A program made the position numbers and the translations under genes. Below the pieces are notes generated by a model. That model did not search any database, was not told where the DNA came from, and worked only from the letters and a program-made list of their open reading frames with translations. From Acanthosepion esculentum (taxonomy: Eukaryota > Mollusca > Cephalopoda > Sepiida > Sepiidae), in the NCBI GenBank assembly GCA_964036315.1, contig OZ038510.1:86968164-87032163 (forward strand): DNA of 64,000 bases, written 5' to 3'. Below, piece after piece: positions 1-10,398 of this stretch. Every line of letters begins with the position of its first letter. Within the stretch, counting starts at the first letter, position 1.

Positions 1-540
1 CAGGCCGCTACAAATCGACATCTCCTGTCTCTTTTGTGACAACTGCCTCACAAGCAATATCACGCTGCCGCTAGCCCAATTCTCCTCACTTTTTGAGCCA
101 ATTGCCTTAAAAGCAATCCCAGGCGGCTACGTTCCGATTTCTCCTGGCTCTTTTGTTGTAAGTGCCTTACAAGCAATGTCAGGCTGCTACGAGCCGACTT
201 CTCTTGGATCGTTTGTGAAAACTGCCTTACAAGCAATCACATGGCGCTGCAAATCGACAGCGCCTGGCTCTTTTGTGACAACTGTTTTTCAAGCAATCTC
301 AGTCTGCAGCAAGCCCAATTCGCCACGCTTTTTGTGCCAATTGCCTTACAAGCAATCCCAGGCTGCTACGAGCCGATTTCTCCTAGCTCATTTGTAGGAT
401 CTGCCTTACAAGCATTCTCAGGCTGCTAAAAGCCCAATTCTCCTGGCTTTTTGCGCCAATTGCCTTACAAGCAATCCCAGGCGGCTACGAGCCTATTTCT
501 CCTGGCTCTTTTGTGGCAACTGCCTTACAAGCAATCTCAG

Positions 541-2640
541 TCAGCTACAAGACGAATTCTTCTGGCTCTTTTTTGACAACTGCCTTACAAGCAATGTCAG
601 ACTGCTACGAGCTGACTTATCTTGGCTCTTTTGTGAAAACTGCCTTACAAGCAATCAGATGCTGCTACAAATCGACATCTCCTGTCTCTTTTGTGAAAAC
701 TACCTTACAAGCATTCTCAGCCTGCTACAAGCCGAATACGCCTGGCTCTTTTGTGAAACTGCCTTACATGGAATCTCAGGCCGCTACAAATCGACATCTC
801 ATGGCTCTTTTGTGACAACTGCCTTACAAGCAATCTCAGGCTGTCGCTAGCCCAATTCTCTTGATTTTTGTGCCAATTGCCTTACAAGCAAAATCAGGAT
901 GCTACTAGCCGACTTCTCTTGGCTCTTTTGTGAAAACAAGCAATCTACTCTTTTATGAAAACTGCCTTTCAAGCAATCTCAGGCTGCAGCAATCCCAATT
1001 CACCTGGCTTTTTGTGCCAATTGCCTTACAAGCAATCCCAGGCGGCTAAGAGGCGATTTCTCCTGGCTCTTTTGTGATAACTGCATTACAAGCAAAATCA
1101 GGATGCTACTAGGAAACTTCTCTTGGCTCTTTTGTGAAAACTGCCTTGCAAGCAATCTCAGGCCGCTACAAATCGACATCTCCTTTCCCTTTTGTTACAA
1201 TTGCCTTACAAGCAATATGTGGCTGCCGCTAGCCCAATTCTCCTGACTTCTTGTGCCAATTGCCTTACATGCAATCTCAGCCTGCTACAAGCCGAATACG
1301 CCTGGCTCTTTTGTGAAATTGCCTTACAAGCAATCTCAGGCCGCTACAAATCGACATATCCTGGCTCTTTTGTGACAACTGCCTTACAAGCATTCTCAGG
1401 CTTCAGCAAAATGAAATCTCCTGGCTTTTTGTGCGAATTGCCTTACAAGCAATCCCAGGCGGCTACGAGCCGATTTCTCCTGACCCTTTTGTGGCAACTG
1501 CCTTACAAGAAATCTCAGGCTGCTACAAGCCGAATTCTCCTGGCGCTTTTGTGATAACAGCCTTACAAGCTATCTCAGGCTGCAGCAATCCCAATTCTCC
1601 TAGCTTTTTGTGCCAATTGCCTTAAAAGACATTCCCAGGCGGCTACGAGCCGATTTCTCCTGGCTCTTTTGTGGCAACTGCCTTACAAGAAATCTCAGGC
1701 TGCTACAAGCCGAATTCTCCTGGCGCTTCTGTGACAACTGCCTCACAAGCAATGTCAGGCTGCTACGAGCCGACTTCTCTTGGCTCTTTTGTGAAAACGG
1801 CCTTACAAGTAATATCAGGCTGCTACAAAACGATATCTCATGTCTCTTTGGTGAAACTGCCTTACAAGCAATCTCAGGCTGCTACAAGCCGAATACGCCT
1901 GGCTTTTTTGTGAAACTGCCTTGCAAGCAATCTAAGGCCGCTACAAATCGACATCTCCTGTCTCTTCTTTGACAACTGCCTTACAAGCAATCTCAGGCTG
2001 CCACATGAACAGTACTCCTGACTTTTTGTGCCAATTGCCTTTACAGCAATCCAAGGCGGCTACGTGCCGATTTCTCCTGGCTCTTTTGTGGTAACTGCCT
2101 TACAAGCAATCTCAGGCTGCTACAAGCCGAATTCTCCTGGTTCTATTGTGACAACTGCCTTACAAGCAATCTCAGGCTGCAGCAATCCCAATTCTCCTGG
2201 CTTTTTGTGCCAATTGCTTTACAAGCAATCCCAGTCGGCTACGAGCCGATTTCTCCTGGCTCATTTGTGGCAACTGCCTTACAAGCAATCTAGGGATGCT
2301 GCAAACCGAATTCTCCTGGCTCTTTTGTGTAAATTGCCTTACAAGCAATCCCAGGCATCTACGAACAAGACTTCTCTTGTCTCTTTTGTGAAAACTGCCT
2401 TAAAAGCAATCTCAGGCTGCTACAAATCGACATCTCCTGTATCTTTTTTTTAAAAGCAACCTTACAAGCAATCTCACCCTGCTACAAGCTGAATACGCCT
2501 GGCTCTTTTGTGAAACTGCATTACAAGCAATCTCAGGCCATTACAAATCGACATATCCTGTATCTTTTGTGACAACTGCCTTACACGCAATCTCAGGGTG
2601 CCGCCAGCACAATTCTCTTGACTTTTTGTGCAAATTGCCT
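541..2640 (+). repeat. Higher-order repeat of about ten 60-bp monomers (~597 bp)
   Basis: If monomers are labelled by variant, the run from about 1681 to 2280 follows a fixed order. It is: CAAGCCGAATTC type, CGAGCCGACTTC type, CAAAACGATATC type, CGAATACGCC type, CAAATCGACATC type, a GCCACATGAAC (degenerate) type, CGTGCCGATTTC type, CAAGCCGAATTC again, CAGCAATCCCAATTC, then CGAGCCGATTTC. The same order begins again at about 2281 and is followed for six monomers before skipping. It is also traceable, with losses and swaps, at 541-1080 and 1081-1680. The landmark GACTTCTCTT recurs at 1772 and 2369, a spacing of 597 bp. The order was assigned by eye, so individual monomer assignments are less certain than the overall period. 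Confidence 0.7.
936..963 (+). repeat. Truncated monomer / internal deletion in the 60-bp array
   Basis: After GTGAAAAC the expected TGCCTTAC is missing. Only AAGCAATCT is kept before the sequence jumps to CTCTTTTATGAAAAC and normal register resumes. About half a monomer has been lost at this one place, the clearest break in register in the 60-bp array. Confidence 0.7.
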
Positions 2641-2819
2641 CACAAGCAATCCCAGGGGTCTCGAGTCGACTTCTCTTGGCTCTTTTGTGAAAACTGTCTT
2701 CAAAGCAATCCCAGGCTGCTACAAAACGACATCTCCTGTCTCTTTTTTTCAAAACTGCCTTACAATAAATCTCAGCCTGCTACAAGCCGAATACGCCTGG
2801 CTCTTGTGTGAAACTGCCT

Positions 2820-2823
2820 TAGT
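2820..2823. other. Boundary between two unrelated satellite families
   Basis: The last 60-bp monomer reads normally to ...GAAACTGCCTTA and the next bases, GTCCCACGCAGACGACC, are a normal interior part of the 31-bp unit. The two share only one or two bases at the join. No target-site duplication, transposon end, poly-A tract or transitional degenerate sequence is visible on either side. Confidence 0.9.
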
Positions 2824-3611
2824 CCCACGCAGACGACCCCCAGTCCCAGAAAGTCCCACGCAGTCGACACCCCACCCAGGAGACAGTCCCAGAAAGTCCC
2901 ACGCAGACGACACCCCACCCAGGAGACAGCCCCAGAAAGTCCCACGCATACGGACCCCAGTCCCAAAAAGTCCAACGCAGACGAGCCCCCACCCAGTAGA
3001 CAGTCCCAGAAAGTCCCAAACAGACGACCCCCCACCCAGGATACAGTCCCAGAAAGTCGCACGCAGACGGCCCCCAGTCCAAGAAAGTCCCACGCAGACG
3101 AACCCCAGTCCCAGAAAGTCCCACGCAGACGACCCACAGTCCCAGATAGTCCCACCCAGACGACCGCCACCCAGGAGACAGTCCCAGAAACGCCCACGCA
3201 GACGAAACCCATACCCAGAAAGTCCCATGCAGACTACCCCCCACGCAGGAGACAGCCCCAGAAAGTCCCACGCAGATGAACCCCAGTCCCAGAAAGTCCC
3301 ATGAAGACGACCCCCCACCCAGGAGACAGGCCCAGAAAGTCCCAAACAGACGAACACCCACCCAGGAGACAGTCCCAGAAAGTCCCACGCAGGCGACACC
3401 CAGTCCCAGAAAGTACACACGCAGACGAGCGCCAGTCCCAGAAAGTCCCACGCAGACGACCTCCAGTCCGACAAAGTCCAAAGCACACGACCCCCCACCC
3501 AGGAGACAGTCCCAGAATGTCCCACGCAGACGTCCCACAGACCCAGAATGTCCCACGCACAAAACTCCCCACCAAGGTGACCGTCCCAGAAAGTCCCATG
3601 CAGACGACCCC

Positions 3612-4171
3612 AGGCCAAAAAAGTCCAACGGAGACGACCCCCCACCCAGGAGACAGTCCCAGAAAGTCCCACGAAGACGACCCACAGTCCAAGAAAGTCC
3701 CACGCAGACGACCCCCAGTCCCAGAAAGTCCCACACAGACGACCCCCCACACAGGAGACAGTCCCAGAAAGTCCCAAACAGACGACCCCCCAGGCGACAG
3801 TCCAAGAAAGTCCAACGCAGACGACCCCCTGTACCAGAAAGTCCGACGCAGACGACCCCCAGTCCCAGAAAGTACCATGCAGACGACCCCCAGGCCCAGA
3901 AAGTCCAACGGAGAGGACCCCCCACCCAGGAGACAGTCCCAGAAAGTCCCACGAAGACGACCCCCAGTGCCAGAAAGTCCCACGAAGACGACACCCAGTC
4001 CCAGAAAGTCCCACGCAGAAGACCCCCCACACAGGAGACAGTCCCAGAAAGTCCCAAACAGACGACCCCCCAGGCGACAGTCCAAGAAAGTCCAACGCAT
4101 ACGACCCCCTGTACCAGAAAGTCCCACGCAGACGACCCCCAGTCCCAGAAAGTCCCACGCAGACGACCCCC
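3612..4171 (+). repeat. 280-bp tandem duplication
   Basis: The sequence from 3612 (AGGCCAAAAAAGTCCAACGG) is repeated from 3892 (AGGCCCAGAAAGTCCAACGG). Private markers are shared, notably the CAGGCGACAGTCCAAG segment at about 3791 and 4071, 280 bp apart. A few substitutions separate the copies. Confidence 0.8.
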
Positions 4172-4340
4172 AATCCCAAAAAGTCCAACGCAGACGACCC
4201 CCCACCCAGGAGACAGTCACAGAAAGTCGCAGAATGACCCACGCAGACGACCCCCAGTCCCAGAATGTCCCAGGCAGACGAACCTCACCCAGGAGACAGT
4301 CCCAGAAAGTTCCACGCAGAAGACCCCCACCCAGGAGCCA

Positions 4341-4935
4341 GTCCCAGAAAGTCCCACACAGACGACCCCCAGTCCCAGAAAGTCCAACGCAGACGACCCA
4401 CCACACAGTAGACAGTCCCAGAAAGTACCACGCCGACGACCACCCACCCAGGAGACAGTCCCAGAAAGTCCCACGCAGACGAATTCAAGTCCCAGAAAGT
4501 CACACGCAGACGACCCCCCTACCCAGGAGACAGTCCCAGAAAGTCGCACGCAGACGAACCCCAGTCTCAGAAAGTCCCACGCAGACGACCCCCAGTCCCA
4601 GAAAGTCTCACGCAGACGCTCCCCCACACAGTAGACAGTCCCAGAATGTCCCAAACAGACGACCCCCCAACCAGGAGACAGTCCCAGAAAGTCCCACACA
4701 GACGACCCCCAGTCCCAGAAAGTCCAACGCAGACGACCCACCACACAGTAGACAGTCCCAGAATGTACCACGCAGACGACCACCCACCCAGGAGACAGTC
4801 CCAGAAAGTCCCACGCAGACGAATTCAAGTCCCAGAAAGTCACACGCAGACGACCCCCCTACCCAGGAGACAGTCCCAGAAAGTCGCACGCAGACGAACC
4901 CCAGTCTCAGAAAGTCCCACGCAGACGACCCCCAG
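4341..4935 (+). repeat. 340-bp-spaced duplication
   Basis: About 255 bp starting at 4341 recurs from 4681, sharing rare variants: GAATTCAAGTCCC, GACGACCCCCCTACCC and AGTCGCACGCAGACGAACCCC. A related block with GATTATCCCACG / GATAATCCCACG also occurs at about 4970 and 5590, about 618 bp apart. Confidence 0.75.
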
Positions 4936-7032
4936 TCCAAAAAAGTCCCACGCAGACGAACCCCTGTCCCAGATTATCCCACGCAGACGACCCCACACCC
5001 AGGAGACAGTCCCAGAAAGTGCCACGCAGAAGACCCCAGTCCCAGAAAGTCCCATGCAGACGACCCCCACCCAGGAGACAGTCCCAGAAAGTTCCACGCA
5101 GACGAACCCCAGTCCCAGAAAGTCCCACGCAGACGAGCCCCTGTCCCGGAAAGTCCCACGCAGAGATGCACCCACCCAGGAGACAGTCCAAGAAAATCCC
5201 ACGCAGACGACCCACAGTCCCAGATAGTCCGATGCAGACGACCCCCACCCTGGAGACAGTCCCAGAAAGTCCCACGCAGACGACCCCCAGTCCCCGAAAG
5301 TAACACGCAGAAGACCCCTCACCCAGGAGACAGTCCCAGAAAGTCCCACGCAGACGACCCCCAGTCCCAGAAAGTCCCACGCAGATGACCCCCCACCCAG
5401 GAGACAGTCCCAGAAAGTCCCATGCAGACGACGCCCACCCAGGAGACAGTCCCAGAAAATCCCACGCAGACGACCCCCCACACAGGAGACAGTCCCAGAA
5501 AGTCGCACGCAGACGAAACCCAGTCTCAGAAAGTCCCACGCAGACGACCCCCAGTCCAAAAAAGTCCCACGCAGACGACCCCCTGTCCCAGATAATCCCA
5601 CGCAGACGACCCCACACCCAGGAGACAGTCCCAGAAAGTGCCACGCAGAAGACCCCAGTCCCAGAAAGTCCCAAACAGACGACCCCCAGTCCAAGAAAAT
5701 CCCACGCAGACAGCCCTGATTCCGAGAAAGTCCCACGCAGTGGACCCCCAGTCCCAGAAAGTCGCAAGCAAACGACCCCCCACCCAGAAGACAGTCCCCG
5801 AAAGTCCGACGCAGACGACACCAAGTCCCAGAAAGTCCGACGCAGACGAACCCCAGTCGTAGAAAGTCCCACGCAGACGAACCCCAGTCCCAGAAAGTAC
5901 CACGCAGACGACCCCCAGTCCAACGCACACGACCCGCCACACAGGAGACAGTCCCAGAATGTCCCACGCAGACGACACCCAGTCCAAGAACGTCCCACGC
6001 AGACGACCCCCCACCCAGGTGACAGTCACAGAAAGTCCTACGCAGACGACCCCCAGACCCAGAAAGTCACACGGAGACGACCCCCCACTGAGGAGACAGT
6101 CCCAGAAAGTCCCACGCAGACGACACCCAGTCCCAGAAAGTCCCACGCAGACGACCCCCAGTCCCAGAAAGTCCCACGCAGACGACCCCCCACACAGGAG
6201 ACAGTCCCAGAAAGTCCCAAACAGACGACCCCCCACCCAGGAGACAGTCCCAGAAAGTCCAACGCAGACGACCCCCAGTCCCAGAAAGTCCCACGCAGAC
6301 GACCCCCAGTCAAAGAAAGTCCCACGTAGAAGACCCCCCACCCAGGAGACAGTCCGAGAACGTTCCAAGCAGAAGACCCCCCACCCAGGAGCCAGTCCCA
6401 GAACGTCCCACGCAGACGACCCCCAATCCCAGAAAGTCCAACGCAGACGACCCCCCACACAGTAGACAGTCCCAGAAAGTACCACGCAGACGACCCCCCA
6501 CCCAGGAGACAGTCCCTGAAAGTCCCACGCAGACGAACCCAAGTCCGAGAAAGTCCCACGCAGACGACCCCTCTACCTAGGAGACAGTCACAGAAAGTCC
6601 AACGCAGACGACCCCCCAGTCCAGGAAAGTCCCACGCAGACGACCCCCATTCCGACAAAGTCCCACGCAGACGACCCCCCACCCAGGAGACAGTCCCAGA
6701 AAGTCCCACGCAGACAACCCCCCAGTCCCAGAAAGTCCCTCGCAGACGACCCCCAGTCCCACAAAGTCCCACGCAGACGACCCCCCACCCAGGAGACAGA
6801 CACAGTAAGGCCCACGCAGACGAACCCCCACCCAGGAGACAGTCCCAGAAAATCCCACGCAGACGACCCCCAGTCCCAGAAAGTCCCACGCAGACGACCC
6901 CCCACCAAGTTGGCAGTCCCAGAAAGTCCCACGCAGACGATCCCCCACACAGGAGACAGTCCCAGAAAGTCCCACGCAGACGACACCCAGTCCCAGAAAG
7001 TCCCAAGCAGACGACCCCCCACAGAAGAGACA

Positions 7033-8215
7033 GTGCCAGAATGTCCCACGCAGACGACCCCCCAGTCCCAGAATGTCCCACGAAGACGACCCCCACTCTG
7101 AAGACAGTCCCAGAATGTCCCAAACAGACGACCCCCCACCCACGAGACAGTCACAGAAAGACCTACGCAGACGACCCCCAGTCCCAGAAAGTCCCACGCA
7201 GACGACCCCCAGTCCGACAAAGTCCCACGCAGACGACCCCCCACCTAGGAGACACTCCCAGAATGTCCCACGCACACGACACATAGTCCAAGAATGTCCC
7301 ACGCAGACGACCGCCCACCCAGGTGGCAGTCCCAGAAAGTCCCATGCAGACGACCTCCAGTCCCAGAAAGTTTCACGCAGACGACCCCCCAGCCAGGAGA
7401 CAGTCCCAGAAAGTTCCACGCAGACGACACCCCAGTCCCAGAAAGTCCCACGCAGACAACCCCTAGTCCCACAGAGTCCCACGCAGACGATCCCCACCCA
7501 GGAGACAGACCCAGAAAGACCCACGCAGACGACACACAGTCCCAGAGAGTCCCACGCAGACGACCCCCCACCCAGGAGACAGTCCCAGAAAGTCCCACGC
7601 AGACGACCGCCCACTAAGGAGAGAGTCCCAGAATGTCCCACGCAGACGACCCCCCAGTCCCAGAATGTCCCACGAAGACGACCCCCACTCTGAAGACAGT
7701 CCCAGAATGTCCCAAACAGACGACCCCCCACCCAGGAGACAGTCACAGAAAGACCTACGCAGACGACCCCCAGTCCCAGAAAGTCCCACGCAGACGACCC
7801 CCAGTCCGACAAAGTCCCACGCAGACGACCCCCCACCTAGGAGACACTCCCAGAATGTCCCACGCACACGACACATAGTCCAAGAATGTCCCACGCAGAC
7901 GACCCCCCACCCAGGTGGCATCCCAGAAAGTCCCATGCAGACGACCTCCAGTCCCAGAAAGTCTCACGCAGACGACCCCCCAGCCAGGAGACAGTCCCAG
8001 AAAGTTCCACGCAGACGACACCCCAGTCCCAGAAAGTCCCACGCAGACAACCCCTAGTCCCACAGAGTCCCACGCAGACGATCCCCACCCAGGAGACAGA
8101 CCCAGAAAGTCCCACGCAGACGACACACAGTCCCAGAGAGTCCCACGCAGACGACCCCCCACCCAGGAGACAGTCCCAGAAAGTCCCACGCAGACGACCG
8201 CCCACTAAAGAGAGA
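7033..8215 (+). repeat. 592-bp tandem duplication
   Basis: Copy one is about 7033-7624 and copy two about 7625-8215. Shared rare markers include GAAGACGACCCCCACTCTG, CACACGACACATAGTCC, AGGTGGCA and CAACCCCTAGTCCCACAGAG. Copy two has a one-base deletion in the AGGTGGCAGTCCC segment (AGGTGGCATCCC) and a handful of substitutions. The block mixes short and long units. Confidence 0.85.
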
Positions 8216-9060
8216 GTCCCAGAAAGTCCCACGCAGGCGACCCCCAGTCCCAGAAACTCCTACGCAGACGACCCCCACCCAGGAGACAGTCCCAGAAAGT
8301 CCCACGCAGACGACCCCCACCCAGGAGACAGTCCCAGAAAGTCCCACGCAGACGACCCCCAGCCCCAGAAAGTCCCCCGCAGACGACCCCCCACCCAGGA
8401 GACAGTCACAGAAAGTCCCAAACAGTCGACCCCCCTCCGAGGAGACAGTCCCAGGAAGTCCCACGCAGACGACCCCAAGTCCCAGAAAGTCCCACGCAGA
8501 CGACCCCCCACCCAGGAGACAGTCCCAGAATGTCCCACGCAGACCACCCCCAGTCCCAGAATGTCCCATGCAGACGACCCCCATCCAGGTGGCAGTCCCA
8601 GAACGTCCCACGCAGACGACCTCCAGTCCCAGAAAGTCCCACGCAGACGACCCCCCAGCCAGGAGACAGTCCCAGAAAGTCCCACGCAGACGACCCCCCA
8701 GTCCCAGAAAGTCCCACGCAGAAGACCCCCAGTCCCACAAAGTCCCACGCAGACGACCCCCCACCCAGGAAACAGACACAGAAAGGCCCACGCAGACGAC
8801 CCCCACCCAGGGGACAGTCATAGAAAGTCCCACGCAGACGACCCCCAGTCCCAGAAAGTCCCACGCAGACGACCCCCCCACCCAGGTTGCAGTCCCAGAA
8901 AGTCCCACGCAGACGATCCCCCACACAGGAGACAGTCCCAGAAAGTCCCACGCAGACGACACCCAGTCCCAGAAAGTCCCAAGCAAACGACCCCCCACAC
9001 AGGAGACAGTGCCAGAATGTCCCACGCAGACGACCCCCAGTCCCAGAAAGTCCCACGCAG

Positions 9061-10398
9061 ACGTCCCACAGTCCGACAAAGTCCCACGCAGATGACCACC
9101 CACCAAGGAGACACTCCCAGAATGTACCACGCACACGACACACAGTCCAAGAATGTCCCACGCAGACGACCCCCCCACCCAGGTGGAAGTCCCAGAAAGT
9201 CACATGCAGACGAGCTCCAGTCCCAGAAAGTCTCACGCAGACGACCCCCCAGCAGGGAGACAGTCCCAGAAAGTCCCACGCAGACGACCCCCCAGTCCCA
9301 GAAAGTCCCACGCAGACGACCCCCTGTCCCAGAGAGTCCCACAAGGACGACCCCCACCAAGGAGACAGTCCCCGAAAGTCCCACGCAGACGACCGCCCAC
9401 TCAGGAGACAGTCCCAGAAAGCCCAGGCAGGCGACCCCCAGTCCCAGAAAGTCCCACGCAGACGACCCCCAGTCCCAGAAAGTCCCACGCTGACAACCCC
9501 CCACCCAGGAGACAGTCCCAGGAAGTTCCACGCAGACGAACCCACAACAAGGAGCCAGTCCCAGAAAGTCCCACGCAGACGACCCCCAGTCCCAGAAAGT
9601 CCCACGAATACGACCCCACCCTGGAGACAGTCCCAGAATGTCCCAAATGGACGCCCCCCCACGCAGGAGACTATCACAGAAAGTCCCACGCAGACGTCCC
9701 CCAGTCCGACAATGTCCCACGCAGACGACCCCCCACCAAGGAGACACTCCCAGAATGTACCACGCACACGACACACAGTCCAAGAATGTCCCACGCAGAC
9801 GACCCCCCCACCCAGGTGGCAGTCCCAGAAAGTCCCATGCAGACGACCTCCAGTCCCAGAAAGTCTCACGCAGACGACCCCCCAGCAGGGAGACAGTCCC
9901 AGAAAGTCCCACGCAGACGACCCCCCAGTCCCAGAAAGTCCCACGCAGACGACCCCCTGTCCCAGAGAGTCCCACAAGGACGACCCCCACCAAGGAGACA
10001 GTCCCAGAAAGTCCCACGCAGACGACCGCCCACTCAGGAGACAGTCCCAGAAAGCCCAGGCAGGCGACCCCCAGTCCCAGAAAGTCCCACGCAGACGACC
10101 CCCACCCTGAAAGTCCCACGCAGACGACCACGCACCCAGGAGACAGTCCAAGAAAGTCCCACGCAGACGACCCCCAGTCCCAGAAAGTCCCACGCTGACA
10201 ACCCCCCACCCAGGAGACAGTCCCAGGAAGTTCCACGCAGACGAACCCACACCCAGGAGCCAGTCCCAGAAAGTCCCACGCAGACGACCCCCAGTCCCAG
10301 AAAGTCCCACGAATACGACCCCACCCTGGAGACAGTCCCAGAATGTCCCAAATGGACGCCCCCCGCACGCAGGAGACTATCACAGAAAGTCCCACGCA
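9061..10398 (+). repeat. 633/705-bp tandem duplication
   Basis: Copy one starts at 9061 and copy two at 9694, both with ACGTCCC, AATGTACCACGCACACGAC, AGCCCAGGCAGGCGACC and AATGGACGCCCCC. The spacing is 633 bp through the first part and 705 bp after about 10,090. Copy two carries an extra ~72 bp there (CCACCCTGAAAGTCCC onward), about two units long. Confidence 0.85.

Larger units (their letters stand above)
1..2821 (+). repeat. 60-bp satellite array (about 47 monomers), enters from outside the window
   Basis: Monomers of 59-60 bp run head to tail without interruption. The typical monomer reads as three 20-base parts: TGCCTTACAAGCAATCTCAG, then GCTGCTACAAGCCGAATTCT, then CCTGGCTCTTTTGTGACAAC. 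Variants differ mainly in the middle and last thirds, for example CGAGCCGATTTCTCC, CAAATCGACATCTCC, CAGCAATCCCAATTCTCC with CTTTTTGTGCCAAT (59 bp), and CGAATACGCCTGG. Divergence between neighbours is high by eye, much more than between the larger blocks of the adjoining satellite, so this array looks older or less homogenised. Because 60 is a multiple of 3, a frame can stay open over several monomers, but the 59-bp variants shift it and no frame spans the array. No gene, transposon or unique sequence is seen here. The species and the name of this satellite are unknown to me. Confidence 0.95.
2822..7032 (+). repeat. Left-edge zone of the 31/44-bp array, divergent units
   Basis: Units here are less uniform than further right, with variants such as GCATACGGACC, CAGATAGTCCC, GAGCGCCAGTCCC, GACGTCCCACAGACCC and CATTCCGACAAAG. 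Higher-order order is only local (280- and 340-bp repeats). Such a decay of homogeneity towards the edge is usual for tandem arrays kept uniform by unequal exchange. Nothing other than repeat units is present. Confidence 0.75.

Noticed and set aside
176..2453. Frames with 20-residue repeats in the 60-bp satellite
   Set aside because: The 59-bp monomers shift the frame every few repeats, stops end each frame within about 140 codons, and variants do not favour synonymous changes by eye.
2764..2769. AATAAA polyadenylation-like signal
   Set aside because: It is a single mutated copy of the ACAAGCAATCTC segment of the 60-bp monomer, with no gene upstream.
3276..5388. Pro/Arg/Ser-rich frames resembling SR-type or collagen-like proteins
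   Set aside because: The peptide period of 31 residues equals three 31-bp units read in rotating phase. A real repeat protein would have a unit that is a multiple of 3.
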